Below, piece after piece: positions 8,463 to 15,540 of a stretch of 43,928 bases of DNA. Source of the stretch: Nitrospirota bacterium (lineage in GTDB: Bacteria > Nitrospirota > Thermodesulfovibrionia > Thermodesulfovibrionales > JdFR-88); assembly GCA_021840255.1 (NCBI GenBank), contig JAKBYX010000016.1, forward strand, positions 1-43,928. Direction: 5' to 3'. The notes below the pieces were generated by a model. The model ran no database searches and was not told the origin of the DNA. It worked only from the letters and a program-made list of their open reading frames with translations. Within the stretch, counting starts at the first letter, position 1. Each line of letters opens with the position of its first letter. The translations under genes were made by a program, and so were the position numbers.

Positions 8463-8491
8463 ATTATATGGCGAAAAAACCGCTGAGTAAA
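8463..8491 (-). promoter_or_regulatory. Promoter of the AhpF-like gene
   Basis: On the minus strand, -35 TTTACT (8491-8486), a 17-bp spacer and a perfect -10 TATAAT (8468-8463) precede the ATG at 8454 by 8 bp. The transcript would start at or within a base or two of the start codon. Confidence 0.6.
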
Positions 8492-8553
8492 ATGGAAAGT
8501 AAATAAGTAGCGAGGGATTTCCCCGATGTGAAATTTTTTTGCAAGGTCACGCT

Positions 8554-8847
8554 TCAGCGCAATCGTCTGAAAGGCGGATTCGACGGAATAGTCGGTATCG
8601 GGCGGGTAGCGGGCGCGGGCCTGAAGGTTCTTTCACTGTGCTCACGTTCATGATGCTCTCTTTCGAAATGGTCACGGTCGCGATACGGCGCTACATAGTA
8701 GCCAGGCCCCCAATAGCCGTAATACTCCACGGGGGGTTCATAATAAGCCGCCCCGTAGTCCTCGTATCCGCCGCGTACAACGCAGCCGGACAGCAGCATC
8801 AAGGCCAGGGATAACGCGGTCAACCACCATAAGAACAGGGCCTTCAC
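8554..8847 (-). CDS. Small Tyr/Pro/His-rich lipoprotein
   Basis: From a GTG at 8847 the product has 97 residues. It opens with a hydrophobic signal ending in the lipobox LMLLSGC, so it should be lipid-anchored. The mature part begins with VVRGGYEDYGAAYYEPP and is rich in Tyr, Pro, His, Glu and Arg, without a domain I recognise. The charged stretch DRDHFEREHHEREHSERT near the middle may bind metal, but this is only a composition remark. The GTG overlaps the stop of the upstream VOC gene (GTGA), and TGGAGG lies seven bases before it, so translation is coupled. An earlier ATG at 8880 would add residues before the signal and lies inside the VOC gene. Confidence 0.7.
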   Translation of the reverse strand: MKALFLWWLTALSLALMLLSGCVVRGGYEDYGAAYYEPPVEYYGYWGPGYYVAPYRDRDHFEREHHEREHSERTFRPAPATRPIPTIPSNPPFRRLR

Positions 8848-9776
8848 CTGGGAGCCTCCATACTCTTTGTGCCAGGCCATTCGAGCAGTCCGAAAACCGC
8901 GCCAAAAGGGTCGGCGATCAACGCGATCTTGCCGCCCTGGCGGTCGGTACGCGGGGCAACTAGTACCCGTCCACCCAGCGCCGCCACTTTTGCGGCCGTC
9001 TTTTCCGCGTCCTCGACGCGTACAAAATTGAGCCAGTGAGGATGGAGACCGGGTTTTTTGACGGGAATGGAATTCACGCTCGCCCGTGCATAATTTTCGG
9101 ATGCAAGCAGTAAATGCCGTGCGTTTCCGCTGGCGGGCAGCGGGAAGACATCATACCCGAACAGCTTCTGGTAGAAAGCGGCATCGGTATCCGGATCGGT
9201 CGTTATTAACGAACTCCATATCCATTCTCCAGGCGCGGCCAGGACGTCGGCGGGATCGCCGCTGCCGGATGCGAGAACCGCAAAAACGGCTCCCTGCGGG
9301 TCGGCAAATACAGCCTCCCGGCCGCGGCCGGGGATATCACGCGGCCCGAACAGCACCTTCGCTCCATCTTGTGCGGCGGCCTTTTTTGCCGCGTCGACAT
9401 TCCGCACGGAAAAGAAGCTCAACCACGCCGGCCGCCGATGTTTGCCCGCAGGCAGTCTCCTTTGGAAAAGCCCTGCCACCGGATGCCCATCCAGAAGCGC
9501 CTCGGCATATTTTTTCCCGCCTGTTTTCCCTCCGGTTTGGATGTCCCTGAATGTCCAGCCGAACAGTCCCGCATAGAATTGCTTGGCTGCGGCCAGGTCC
9601 GGCGTCACCAGTTCAACAAATATGACTTTGCCTTCATGGTGCTCATTGCTTGGGGGCTGAACGATTGGTGGAAACTGGGCCGGTGCGGCCATGGCGGGCG
9701 CGGCGCACACGAAACATATGAACAGTGCCAGCATGGCTGGCCTTAAAATATATTTGATCCGGTCATGCATTTGCAT
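8844..9776 (-). CDS. Exported VOC (glyoxalase/bleomycin-resistance) family protein
   Basis: About 310 residues, with an N-terminal signal peptide ending near AAPAMAAPAQ, so it is probably periplasmic. Two VOC domains follow. The first (about 50-170) starts with GKVIFVELVTPDLAAAKQFY and ends with FADPQGAVFAVL. The second (about 185-300) ends with IADPFGAVFGLLEW. VOC domains bind a metal and catalyse isomerase, dioxygenase or lyase chemistry, or sequester compounds. The substrate cannot be told; a periplasmic tandem VOC is less common than cytosolic ones. Start codons at 9776 or 9770 are possible, and no clear ribosome-binding site is seen. The lipoprotein gene downstream overlaps it by four bases. 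Confidence 0.85.
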   Translation of the reverse strand: MQMHDRIKYILRPAMLALFICFVCAAPAMAAPAQFPPIVQPPSNEHHEGKVIFVELVTPDLAAAKQFYAGLFGWTFRDIQTGGKTGGKKYAEALLDGHPVAGLFQRRLPAGKHRRPAWLSFFSVRNVDAAKKAAAQDGAKVLFGPRDIPGRGREAVFADPQGAVFAVLASGSGDPADVLAAPGEWIWSSLITTDPDTDAAFYQKLFGYDVFPLPASGNARHLLLASENYARASVNSIPVKKPGLHPHWLNFVRVEDAEKTAAKVAALGGRVLVAPRTDRQGGKIALIADPFGAVFGLLEWPGTKSMEAPR

Positions 9777-9809
9777 TATCAAATTTTATAACAGGGGAGT
9801 GCGCTGTCA

Positions 9810-9998
9810 ATGAATAAAAAAAGCGGTGGCGGTTCTTCCGTTTTCAGCGGTCTGGACGCTTTGCGTCAACTGCATGAGACCCTCACGTCCCGGTTTTCCA
9901 AACCCTTTTTAGCTGAGTACCGGAAGAACAGGACCACCACTTTGGTAAGCCGTTCTTCAATTTATTTATGCTCCTTTCTGGAGGAGATTGCAACTTAA
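9810..9998 (+). CDS. Doubtful 62-aa ORF
   Basis: An ATG with GGGGAG ten bases upstream opens a 62-codon frame starting MNKKSGGGSSVFSGLDALRQ. The product has no motif, signal or helix pattern that I recognise, and the gene stands alone before an insertion-sequence remnant. It may be chance. The rest of 9777-10045 shows no gene. Confidence 0.2.
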   Translation: MNKKSGGGSSVFSGLDALRQLHETLTSRFSKPFLAEYRKNRTTTLVSRSSIYLCSFLEEIAT

Positions 9999-10045
9999 AA
10001 ATTAAAATTTGTCCGGCCATATAACCGGCATTATAATGGAATAGC

Positions 10046-10565
10046 GAGGCTGTCCCAAAATGGCATGAAACCTGCTATTCGATAAGAGACTTTTCATGAA
10101 AGGAGGCAGGTTCGTGTCATTCAAAGAATATAATCAGGATCAGACATTTCTTTTACCTCCGTCAATTCACGATTTTTCACCTGAAGGACATCTGGCCCGA
10201 TTAACAGGTTTCGCAAAGACAATGTAAATATCCTCAGGGAATTATTTGTCCAGGTCGTAAAGCTGTGTGTTGAGCTGGGAATGGTCTCGATTGGAACGAT
10301 AGCCCTTGACGGGACGAAACTCAAGGCGAACGCCTCGCGCAGCAAAACAAAGAGCCGGACATAAGAATATACAAATGCGAGGATTGCCCTGGCTGCAAAC
10401 GGAAACCGGAATGCACCAAAGCGGAGCGCAGGACGATTGCAATGGACCCTAGGGAATTTCTGATGCGAAAAATGCGCGCCCGTCTGGATAAGGACTCAAA
10501 AATAACGAATGAACATTCATCTTCGGGAAAAAAGGGATTGTAAAAACATTTTGGGAGAGAGCCTC
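10046..10565 (+). mobile_element. Decayed IS1182-type insertion sequence with both ends
   Basis: The left end GAGGCTGTCCCAAAATGGCATG begins at 10046. An imperfect inverted copy, CATTTTGGGAGAGAGCCTC, ends at 10565. The enclosed 520 bp contain three short pieces of a transposase, so most of the 1.5-kb-class element has been deleted while the tips remain. No clear target duplication is visible. Confidence 0.65.
10114..10502 (+). pseudogene. IS1182-family transposase, internally deleted and frameshifted
   Basis: Three fragments in changing frames match the family in order. The first starts at GTG 10114, behind a good AAAGGAGG at 10099-10106, and reads through NQDQTFLLPPSIHDFSPEGHL, the N-terminus. 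The second, 10203-10364, reads NRFRKDNVNILRELFVQVV and then IALDGTKLKANASRSK, which holds the DGT catalytic-Asp block. The third, from 10364, reads YKCEDCPGCKRKPECTKAER, the cysteine-rich region. Pieces between them and the whole C-terminus are gone, so it cannot be active. A mobile protein in trans might still see the ends. Confidence 0.75.
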
Positions 10566-10575
10566 TAGTCCCCTT

Positions 10576-10677
10576 TTTTATGCCCTGCGGGCATCGAATG
10601 CAGGGATTTTTCTGATTTATCATAGTTCGCTCGCTTGCCGCTCACTTCCCATTTTATGCCCTGCGGGCATCGAATGC
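10576..10677. repeat. Two copies of a 26-bp palindromic repeat
   Basis: Identical 26-bp sequences occur at 10576-10601 and 10652-10677, 76 bp apart. Each contains the palindrome ATGCCC-TGC-GGGCAT followed by CGAATGC. They lie directly behind the IS1182 remnant and resemble REP-type elements. Two copies with unequal flanks do not make a CRISPR array. Confidence 0.7.
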
Positions 10678-10800
10678 TATGTTTTTCCGTTCAGGCTTAA
10701 AATTACAACCTCCCGTTTTTAAAGTATTTTTTATCCTGACCTGTTCAAAGCGTTCAATAAACACCCCACTCCAAGAAAAACTCCTTTCCGGTTCCAGCCA

Positions 10801-11046
10801 TTAAAAAGGCTGCCAGACCCTATCATAATCCGCCTGCCCATGAAATTGTCCATTAAACAGTTCACGTTGACATGTATCATGATCGTGCTTGCGATCCACT
10901 TGGTTTCTAGGACGGCGGAGTTCCCATTCATTAAAAAACAGGACGGCAACCTTGACTATAACATTAAAAACAAGGCCCACCACCATCGCTGCAACCAATA
11001 CCGCTGCCGCCAAAAGTATCGTATCGGTATTGGCAGATGTATTCAT
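10801..11046 (-). CDS. Possible small membrane protein (81 aa)
   Basis: From ATG 11046, preceded by AGGGA nine bases upstream, the product starts MNTSANTDTILLAAAVLVAA. It has one strong hydrophobic helix (about residues 9-38), then a polar, His/Asp/Arg-rich tail that looks unlike a conserved protein. The tail region is also open in another frame, ending in a second hydrophobic stretch, which could mean a frameshift in a two-helix protein. No family was recognised. It lies in a decayed zone, so expression is uncertain. Confidence 0.33.
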   Translation of the reverse strand: MNTSANTDTILLAAAVLVAAMVVGLVFNVIVKVAVLFFNEWELRRPRNQVDRKHDHDTCQRELFNGQFHGQADYDRVWQPF

Positions 11047-11366
11047 ACTTTTTATTCCCTGTATACCTGAAATAAAGGGTTTTGGGAGATAAAATTGTAT
11101 TTTCACTTGCAATGAAGCCATTTTTTATTCATTTTCAGCTCCCGATATCTGCTGGAAAGTCCATTCTTTCATATTGACCTGAAGGGTACAAAGCGATCCA
11201 GTTCTTCAGATCAGGGTCCTGCACTATTCTTTTTTGGGGCTGCCTTAAAAATCGGATACATTGAAAGCCGAGGCTTTTTTGCCTCATATGTACGGGAATG
11301 GAATTCGAATCCGCCAAACCTGGCTCCTGCCTGCAATGCAGGCGAAAAAGTTTTCGGGCATCGCTT
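11047..11366. other. Gene-poor stretch with a terminator-like hairpin and a palindrome
   Basis: No convincing gene. A plus-strand hairpin AAAGC-CGAG-GCTTT followed by a T run lies at 11264-11280, the form of an intrinsic terminator. A 15-bp palindrome GCCTGCA-A-TGCAGGC lies at 11329-11343. A 60-codon minus frame at 11135-11317 has no recognisable content. Confidence 0.4.
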
Positions 11367-11597
11367 TTAGAATCTTAAACCAAGGTTACCGGTTGCCATA
11401 AAGCCATCCAATTTGCTATAGCGTTGTCCAAAGAAATGCGCAGCTTCCGTAAATATGTATTTCCCCTCAGCCGCGAAAAAGACGTGGGGGAAAATGGGGA
11501 AGGAGAGACCTGCCAGGACATGGCCTCCAAAAACCGTGTCCGAATCTCTGCCGGATAGGGAAACCGGGCCGCTCGTCGATATGCCGCTTTCTTTTTT
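11367..11597 (-). pseudogene. C-terminal fragment of an outer-membrane beta-barrel protein
   Basis: The minus frame between stops at 11600 and 11369 reads, in order, DSDTVFGGHVLAGLSFPIFP, HVFFAAEGKYIFTEAAHFFG and GFMATGNLGLRF followed by a stop. Alternating strands and a terminal aromatic residue (F) are typical of the last strands of an 8- to 12-stranded outer-membrane barrel. There is no start codon, signal peptide or earlier strands. An ATG in another frame just upstream precedes a run of seven A, which could be a frameshift, but even then the barrel would be incomplete. I infer a remnant left by deletion. Confidence 0.5.
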
Positions 11598-11672
11598 TCA
11601 TGGAATTTACTTTTCTCAATTTAAGGCGATGCATTTGAAGTTTCCCTTGGAATGTTCTTAAAAATCCATTCC

Positions 11673-11777
11673 TTAAACAGCCGCCCCACTATGGCCCAAA
11701 AGCGATCCTAAAAATAGCAAGAGAAGGACTATAAACAGGATCTTCTCGAAGGCTGTGGACGTGCCGGATATTCCCAT
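11673..11777 (-). CDS. 34-aa single-helix membrane protein, like the second half of DUF1328
   Basis: The ATG at 11777 lies 2 bases after the stop of the DUF748-type gene, with GGGGTG just upstream. The product, MGISGTSTAFEKILFIVLLL then LFLGSLLGHSGAAV, has one membrane helix. It lines up with the second half of the 55-aa DUF1328 protein at 14565-14732: GISGTSTAFEKILFIVLLLL here and [20 protein letters not shown] there. The function is unknown. Coupling to the upstream gene and similarity to a real protein argue that it is a gene and not noise. It is probably inner-membrane. Confidence 0.6.
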   Translation of the reverse strand: MGISGTSTAFEKILFIVLLLLFLGSLLGHSGAAV

Positions 11778-11779
11778 TT

Positions 11780-12880
11780 TCACCCCTTTTGTTTTTTAAT
11801 TCCGGGTACAGCCGGCTTCAGTTCCGTGAACCCCGGCAGTATCGCCCGTGCAAAGGCGTTTCTAAGCAGGTTGCCGATAACCGTCCAGTAATCCACCCTG
11901 ATTTCCGCCTTGAATTCTCCTTTTATGGGAATGATTGTTGCCAATCTATTTTTTTGTCCCCTCTCAAAAAGCGAGATAAAGCCGCTGGCTATGGCCTCCC
12001 AGAAGAACTTGAGGGGATTTTTCGTTATGCTTTTCCATTTGACGACCTTAAGGTCGTCAAACAGCGGCTTGACCTTGCCCGCATAAACGCCGTTTTTGGA
12101 GTTGACCTCCATATAAAGGCTGAACAATCCTCCCTGGGCGTCAAGTTTGGCATATGCATTTAAAAAGTCTTTGAGGTCCACGACATGCATGTCCACCAGT
12201 TGAGCTTTCATGTTGAAAGTCGGTCTTGAAGCAAAGGGGTCCATGGCCATGTTGAAGGCAAAAGCCGGCTTGCCCGGCGCAGGCTTATTGTACGCGTAAA
12301 TGGAGGCCGGGGTCTTGCCCGCAAACCCGCGCCTTGTGGATATATCCTTGGCGACTGCATACACGTGGTCCAGGTATATGTCGATCTGGGGTTTGGAGTA
12401 AAACTGGCGAAAATGGACTGATCCGTTTTCCACTCTGAAGCTGTTTATCAGCGCCGGGGAAAGCTTGTTAAGGGTCGCCGCCCAGCTTGGCGAGATGTCC
12501 GTCTGCGAACTCTTTGCGGTCTTGCCTTTCACGAAGTTAAGCACCGGGTCGTAAAGGGTAACCTCGCCCGTGATCGCGCCGTGGAGCAGGGTGCGCCAGT
12601 CTATGGACAGGTCCATGAGCCTAGCCTTAAAAAAAGGTACAGGTATGTTGCCGGTAGTTTTGTCCAGTCTTATCCCCTTTATCTGATAGGCCCCGCGCCA
12701 GATGCTCATCTCTATGTCGTCCACATGGCCTGTATAGTTCGGTAAGCGGGCCAGTTTCCCGTTTACGTAGTGGAGCACAATGGTGGGTAGAAATGCCCGG
12801 AAGACGACCAGCGCAAGCACGATGAGAAGCGCGGCGATGAGTTTCTTACGCTTGAAAAGTCTTAGGATGTTCGCGGACAT
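11780..12880 (-). CDS. DUF748/AsmA-like envelope protein
   Basis: A 366-residue protein from ATG 12880, with AAAGGTG eight bases upstream; a GTG at 12892 is possible. A short basic N-terminus, then one membrane helix (about 14-34, LIAALLIVLALVVFRAF) anchor it with the rest outside the cytoplasm. The body has repeats typical of DUF748/AsmA-like proteins: YTGHVDDIEMSIWRGAYQIK near the start, then PFFKARLMDLSIDWRTLLHG. In better-known AsmA relatives such domains form a long groove that carries lipid across the periplasm. A similar role here is only inferred, and it is short for that. The 34-aa ORF follows 2 bases downstream. Confidence 0.78.
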   Translation of the reverse strand: MSANILRLFKRKKLIAALLIVLALVVFRAFLPTIVLHYVNGKLARLPNYTGHVDDIEMSIWRGAYQIKGIRLDKTTGNIPVPFFKARLMDLSIDWRTLLHGAITGEVTLYDPVLNFVKGKTAKSSQTDISPSWAATLNKLSPALINSFRVENGSVHFRQFYSKPQIDIYLDHVYAVAKDISTRRGFAGKTPASIYAYNKPAPGKPAFAFNMAMDPFASRPTFNMKAQLVDMHVVDLKDFLNAYAKLDAQGGLFSLYMEVNSKNGVYAGKVKPLFDDLKVVKWKSITKNPLKFFWEAIASGFISLFERGQKNRLATIIPIKGEFKAEIRVDYWTVIGNLLRNAFARAILPGFTELKPAVPGIKKQKG

Positions 12881-13110
12881 TTTTGATTGCACCTTTTCAA
12901 GCAGAGGATTTGATATCGATAAAAACCAAAGAGACCCTTCAGCCAGATTCTATAACAGGCAAGATATTTTTCAAACTCATACTTTCCAAATGCCGTTTCT
13001 AAGATCGGGAGATGCAACTAGTGTCATTCCAATCGGCGGAGATTTTGATATGATTTAGTCAAAGATCATTTTTCCCTCGGAGGCCCGGCTCAATCTGGTT
13101 TATTTAAACC
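12881..13110. other. Intergenic gap between divergent frames
   Basis: No gene seen. It should hold the promoter of the DUF748-type gene (minus) and the former promoter of the permease pseudogene (plus), but I could not fix either with confidence. Confidence 0.4.
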
Positions 13111-13677
13111 ATGTCCATTCTCGATATAATCTTCGGGCATCCTATAGCTTCATCCCAGGCAAAAAAGGAAGAACTCTCCGTATTTACGGGTGTCCCCGGT
13201 ACTGGGTCTTGATTCATTGGCTCTACCGGGTACGGACCGGAAGCCGCCCTCACCATGTTAATGCCTCTTGGCGCAGCGGGACTGCACTACTTTCCCGTAA
13301 TCGTCCTTGGAGTTATAGCCAATCTCTCCGCCCTTTATTTTTCATATCGTCAGACCGCCGCCGCTTATCCTGACGGCGGCGGAGCATACATTGTTGCAAA
13401 GGATAACCTTGGCCGCTGGGCCGGATTGGGGGCGGCGGTGGCGGGGCACGGAATATTTTATTATGTCTCGCTGGCAAGCATTTTTATTGTCCTTACCTAT
13501 TCGGCGCAAACCGGTTTTACTGATTTTCCTCGTGTGTGCCGCCTGCTGGCCGAACCGCATTGGTGGGAGTATTTGTTGCACAATCTGCACGGGGCCAGAC
13601 TGAAAACCATGTTTTACCTGAAGGGCGGCGAACGTGTAATTGTAATAAGAGTCCCGTGGCACTTGCGCGATGTATAG
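13111..13677 (+). pseudogene. APC-type amino-acid permease, broken by a stop and a large deletion
   Basis: From ATG 13111 the frame reads SILDIIFGHPIASSQAKKEE, meets an in-frame TGA at 13210-13212, then continues in the same frame with GYGPEAALTMLMPLGAAGLH, YFSYRQTAAAYPDGGGAYIV and DNLGRWAGL. This is the N-terminal third of an amino-acid/polyamine permease (helices 1-3). After about residue 140 it jumps to LHNLHGARLKTMFYLKGGER VIVIRVPWHLRD, which is the cytosolic C-terminal tail of the same family. About 400 codons between are gone. The TGA sits where intact relatives have a loop, so readthrough makes no sense. It is a clear relic. Confidence 0.82.
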
Positions 13678-14055
13678 ACAGAGGGGCCGGGCCCAGGGCA
13701 TCCGCTGGCCATTGACTCTGGCGGTCTATGGGTTAATCTTTAGGCAGAGAGGCAATCCTATTCTTGAAAGCAGATGTAAATGCCTTACAAATCTGAATTC
13801 CTGGATAGAAAGGCCATTTCCGGCAGCGGCAGGCTTCTGCTCGTAGAGCTTGCCAGCGGGGCGCGGCCTACACAGAGCCCAACCGGAAAAGGAGGATTCG
13901 ATCAAGGCAGGTGAAGATGGCAACAAATATATTTTGGACTGGCTTCTGGCAGCGATAAAGGATAACCTCATCAGTATCCTCAATAGCAGGGGCTAAAACA
14001 AAAAAACTTGGTTCTTTGCGCAAAAAAAAGAGCAAAGATCGTAAAAGGAGAAAAC
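13678..14055. other. Stretch without a clear gene
   Basis: No intact gene. The plus frame ending at the TAA near 13998 reads DGNKYILDWLLAAIKDNLIS and looks like the C-terminus of a lost coding sequence, without a start. AAAAGGAG at 14043-14050 belongs to the next gene. Confidence 0.35.
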
Positions 14056-14427
14056 ATGAAAAAAAACATTCATATCATTTTGGCGGCGGTCTGCGCTGGG
14101 ATATTGTTATTTGGCTGCTCCGTTATAGAGAAAAAACCGGAACTGGCCGAATACAAAGCCGGCGTCCTTTCATCCACTCTCGACCGCAGTATCACTGACG
14201 TGCAGAAGGCAACGGTGGGGGCCTATGAGAGTCTGGGGCTTACCATAGTGGAGGCAAAAGGTGACAAGCTATCGGGGATTGTTCGCGGGACTTTGGCCAA
14301 TGGCACGGAGGCAGATACAAACCTGACCCCTGTCGATGATAAAACGAATGTAGGCATTAAAGTGGGGGCAACTGGAGATGAGCCCTTTTCCTACAGGATC
14401 CTTGAGGCGATCAGGAAAAAACTGTAG
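14056..14427 (+). CDS. DUF3568-type lipoprotein
   Basis: A 123-residue protein from ATG 14056, behind a good AAAAGGAG. It has a signal peptide ending in the lipobox ILLFGCS, so it is lipid-anchored. The mature part, with DRSITDVQKATVGAYESLGL and TPVDDKTNVGIKVGATGDEP, fits the DUF3568 family of small periplasmic lipoproteins: one alpha/beta domain, function unknown. An upstream start at 14008 would add a non-signal leader and is not preferred. It heads a run of small envelope genes (DUF1328 and a coiled-coil protein follow), which suggests a shared envelope or stress role, though this is inference from position. Confidence 0.82.
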   Translation: MKKNIHIILAAVCAGILLFGCSVIEKKPELAEYKAGVLSSTLDRSITDVQKATVGAYESLGLTIVEAKGDKLSGIVRGTLANGTEADTNLTPVDDKTNVGIKVGATGDEPFSYRILEAIRKKL

Positions 14428-14441
14428 CTCAAAAAATTAAA

Positions 14442-14508
14442 CTAGCGGGATGCTGGAAAAGTCCCAAATTAGTCATACCCCGCTAGCTGGGTGTCCTAAC
14501 AGCATCCC
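14442..14508 (+). repeat. Interlocked inverted repeats (possible pseudoknot, switch or MITE)
   Basis: CTAGCGGG (14442-14449) pairs with CCCGCTAG (14479-14486), and GGGATGCTG (14447-14455) pairs with CAGCATCCC (14500-14508). The left arms share GGG, so the full stems exclude each other; trimmed stems could form an H-type pseudoknot. The element lies between the DUF3568 and DUF1328 genes. An A run (14509-14514) follows, not a T run, so it is not a standard plus-strand terminator. Confidence 0.55.
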
Positions 14509-14564
14509 AAAAAACCTGCTAACAGTACTAACCCCAAGAAAAAGAAGTGGAGGTGCCCACTAAA

Positions 14565-14732
14565 ATGCTTCGATGGGCCGTCGTTTTCCTTATTATCGCC
14601 ATAATAGCAGCGGTGCTCGGATTTGCGGGGATAGCTGGCGCTGCCACCGGGATAGCCAAGATTCTGTTTATTCTCTTTCTGGTACTGTTCGTGATTTCAC
14701 TGATTTTCGGCCGCAGACCGCCTGCGGTTTAG
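14565..14732 (+). CDS. DUF1328 (UPF0391, YtjA-like) membrane protein
   Basis: A 55-residue protein starting [20 protein letters not shown], with a second helix [20 protein letters not shown]. Two helices joined by a Gly/Ala loop are the full DUF1328 pattern. Its role is unknown; related small membrane proteins are often stress-induced. I chose ATG 14565, with GGAGGTG nine bases upstream; a GTG at 14547 would add six residues before the conserved start. The coiled-coil gene begins 16 bases after its stop, so they are probably one operon. Confidence 0.85.
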   Translation: MLRWAVVFLIIAIIAAVLGFAGIAGAATGIAKILFILFLVLFVISLIFGRRPPAV

Positions 14733-14748
14733 GAGGAAAAGAGAAAAG

Positions 14749-15159
14749 ATGAAAGCTAAAACTTTATTTGTTGTTTTACTGGCCTGCTCCATTTTGCTGG
14801 CCCAGGGGTCTGCGGTTTTTGGCGTTTCAGGGGGCACTTTCCGTGCGGCACAAAATAGCGCTGGCTATGAGAAGCCCTCCGCAAAAGCAAGATATGAAGC
14901 CAAGGCAAAACGCACGATACGGTATTATCAGATAAAGATAGACCGTCTAAGAGAAAAAGCAAAAAGGAAAGCGGGCGCGGAGAAGATCAAGGTAGAGTCC
15001 GACATAAAGTCGCTTCAGGCAAGGTTAGATACTGCAAAGCTGAAACTGAAAAAACTCGAGGCCGCATCCGCCAGGGATTGGGAAAAAACAAAGGCCGAAT
15101 TGGACAAGGCCCTTGCCGGGGTGCGCTCTGAATACAAAAAAGCCGGTTCGTCTCTGTAG
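14749..15159 (+). CDS. Exported coiled-coil protein
   Basis: A 136-residue protein with a signal peptide (residues 1-25, KTLFVVLLACSILLAQGSAV). It is followed by a Lys/Ala/Glu-rich region whose residues 45-135 are almost all helical with heptad spacing, for example KIKVESDIKSLQARLDTAKL. It is probably a periplasmic coiled coil. No catalytic motif is present. AGGAGG overlaps the end of the DUF1328 gene 12 bases before the ATG. The composition resembles small sweeping or scaffold proteins, but I make no functional claim. Confidence 0.72.
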   Translation: MKAKTLFVVLLACSILLAQGSAVFGVSGGTFRAAQNSAGYEKPSAKARYEAKAKRTIRYYQIKIDRLREKAKRKAGAEKIKVESDIKSLQARLDTAKLKLKKLEAASARDWEKTKAELDKALAGVRSEYKKAGSSL

Positions 15160-15540
15160 AAAACCCGAGTTTTTCATCTGAAGGGCAGCTCTATGGTTAT
15201 GGTTAAGACTGGAACGGCCGCTCACGTAAACCCAATAATGGCCTTGATCTCCCCCGAGGAAGGCCTTTTGCCAGTCAAAAATTAAAAGAGAAACTAGGAA
15301 ATTGCGAATTTTTTCCTCCTTCAAGCCATATTCATGAAATTTAGTTTAATCAACCTGCACTAAATTATTGCTTGTACCCTGCACATTTAGGCAATCGTTT
15401 TCAAGGCAAGACTTCAGGGAGAATCTTATCATCGAGGCAGAGTATGTTCCGCGCGTGGTAGAAGGGGCCCACCCCAGCCCCAGCCGTCACCGCAGCCCCT
15501 TCTGCAGCCAATTTTGCCCACCGTAAGCACCCCCCTCAGT
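15160..15540. other. Gene-free stretch with a long-loop hairpin
   Basis: No gene that I can support. AGAAGGGGC (15460-15468) pairs with GCCCCTTCT (15495-15503), with a 26-base C-rich loop. It lies behind vapC and might end that transcript, but no T run follows on either strand. Confidence 0.4.

Noticed and set aside
9810-9998. 62-aa ORF as a confident gene
   Set aside because: Reasonable ribosome-binding site but no other support; listed only as doubtful.
10576-10677. Direct repeats as a CRISPR array
   Set aside because: Only two copies, a single 50-bp spacer, strong internal palindrome, no cas genes.
11135-11317. 60-codon minus frame
   Set aside because: No ribosome-binding site, signal or recognisable motif; lies in decayed DNA.
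11455-11661. 68-codon plus frame opposite the beta-barrel remnant
   Set aside because: Antisense to a better explained frame; no features of its own.
13210-13212. In-frame TGA in the permease as a selenocysteine codon
   Set aside because: Permeases of this family have no Sec site, no SECIS-like hairpin was seen, and the gene is deleted downstream.
14509-14564. Intrinsic terminator behind the inverted repeats
   Set aside because: The run after the stem is A, not T, on the plus strand.
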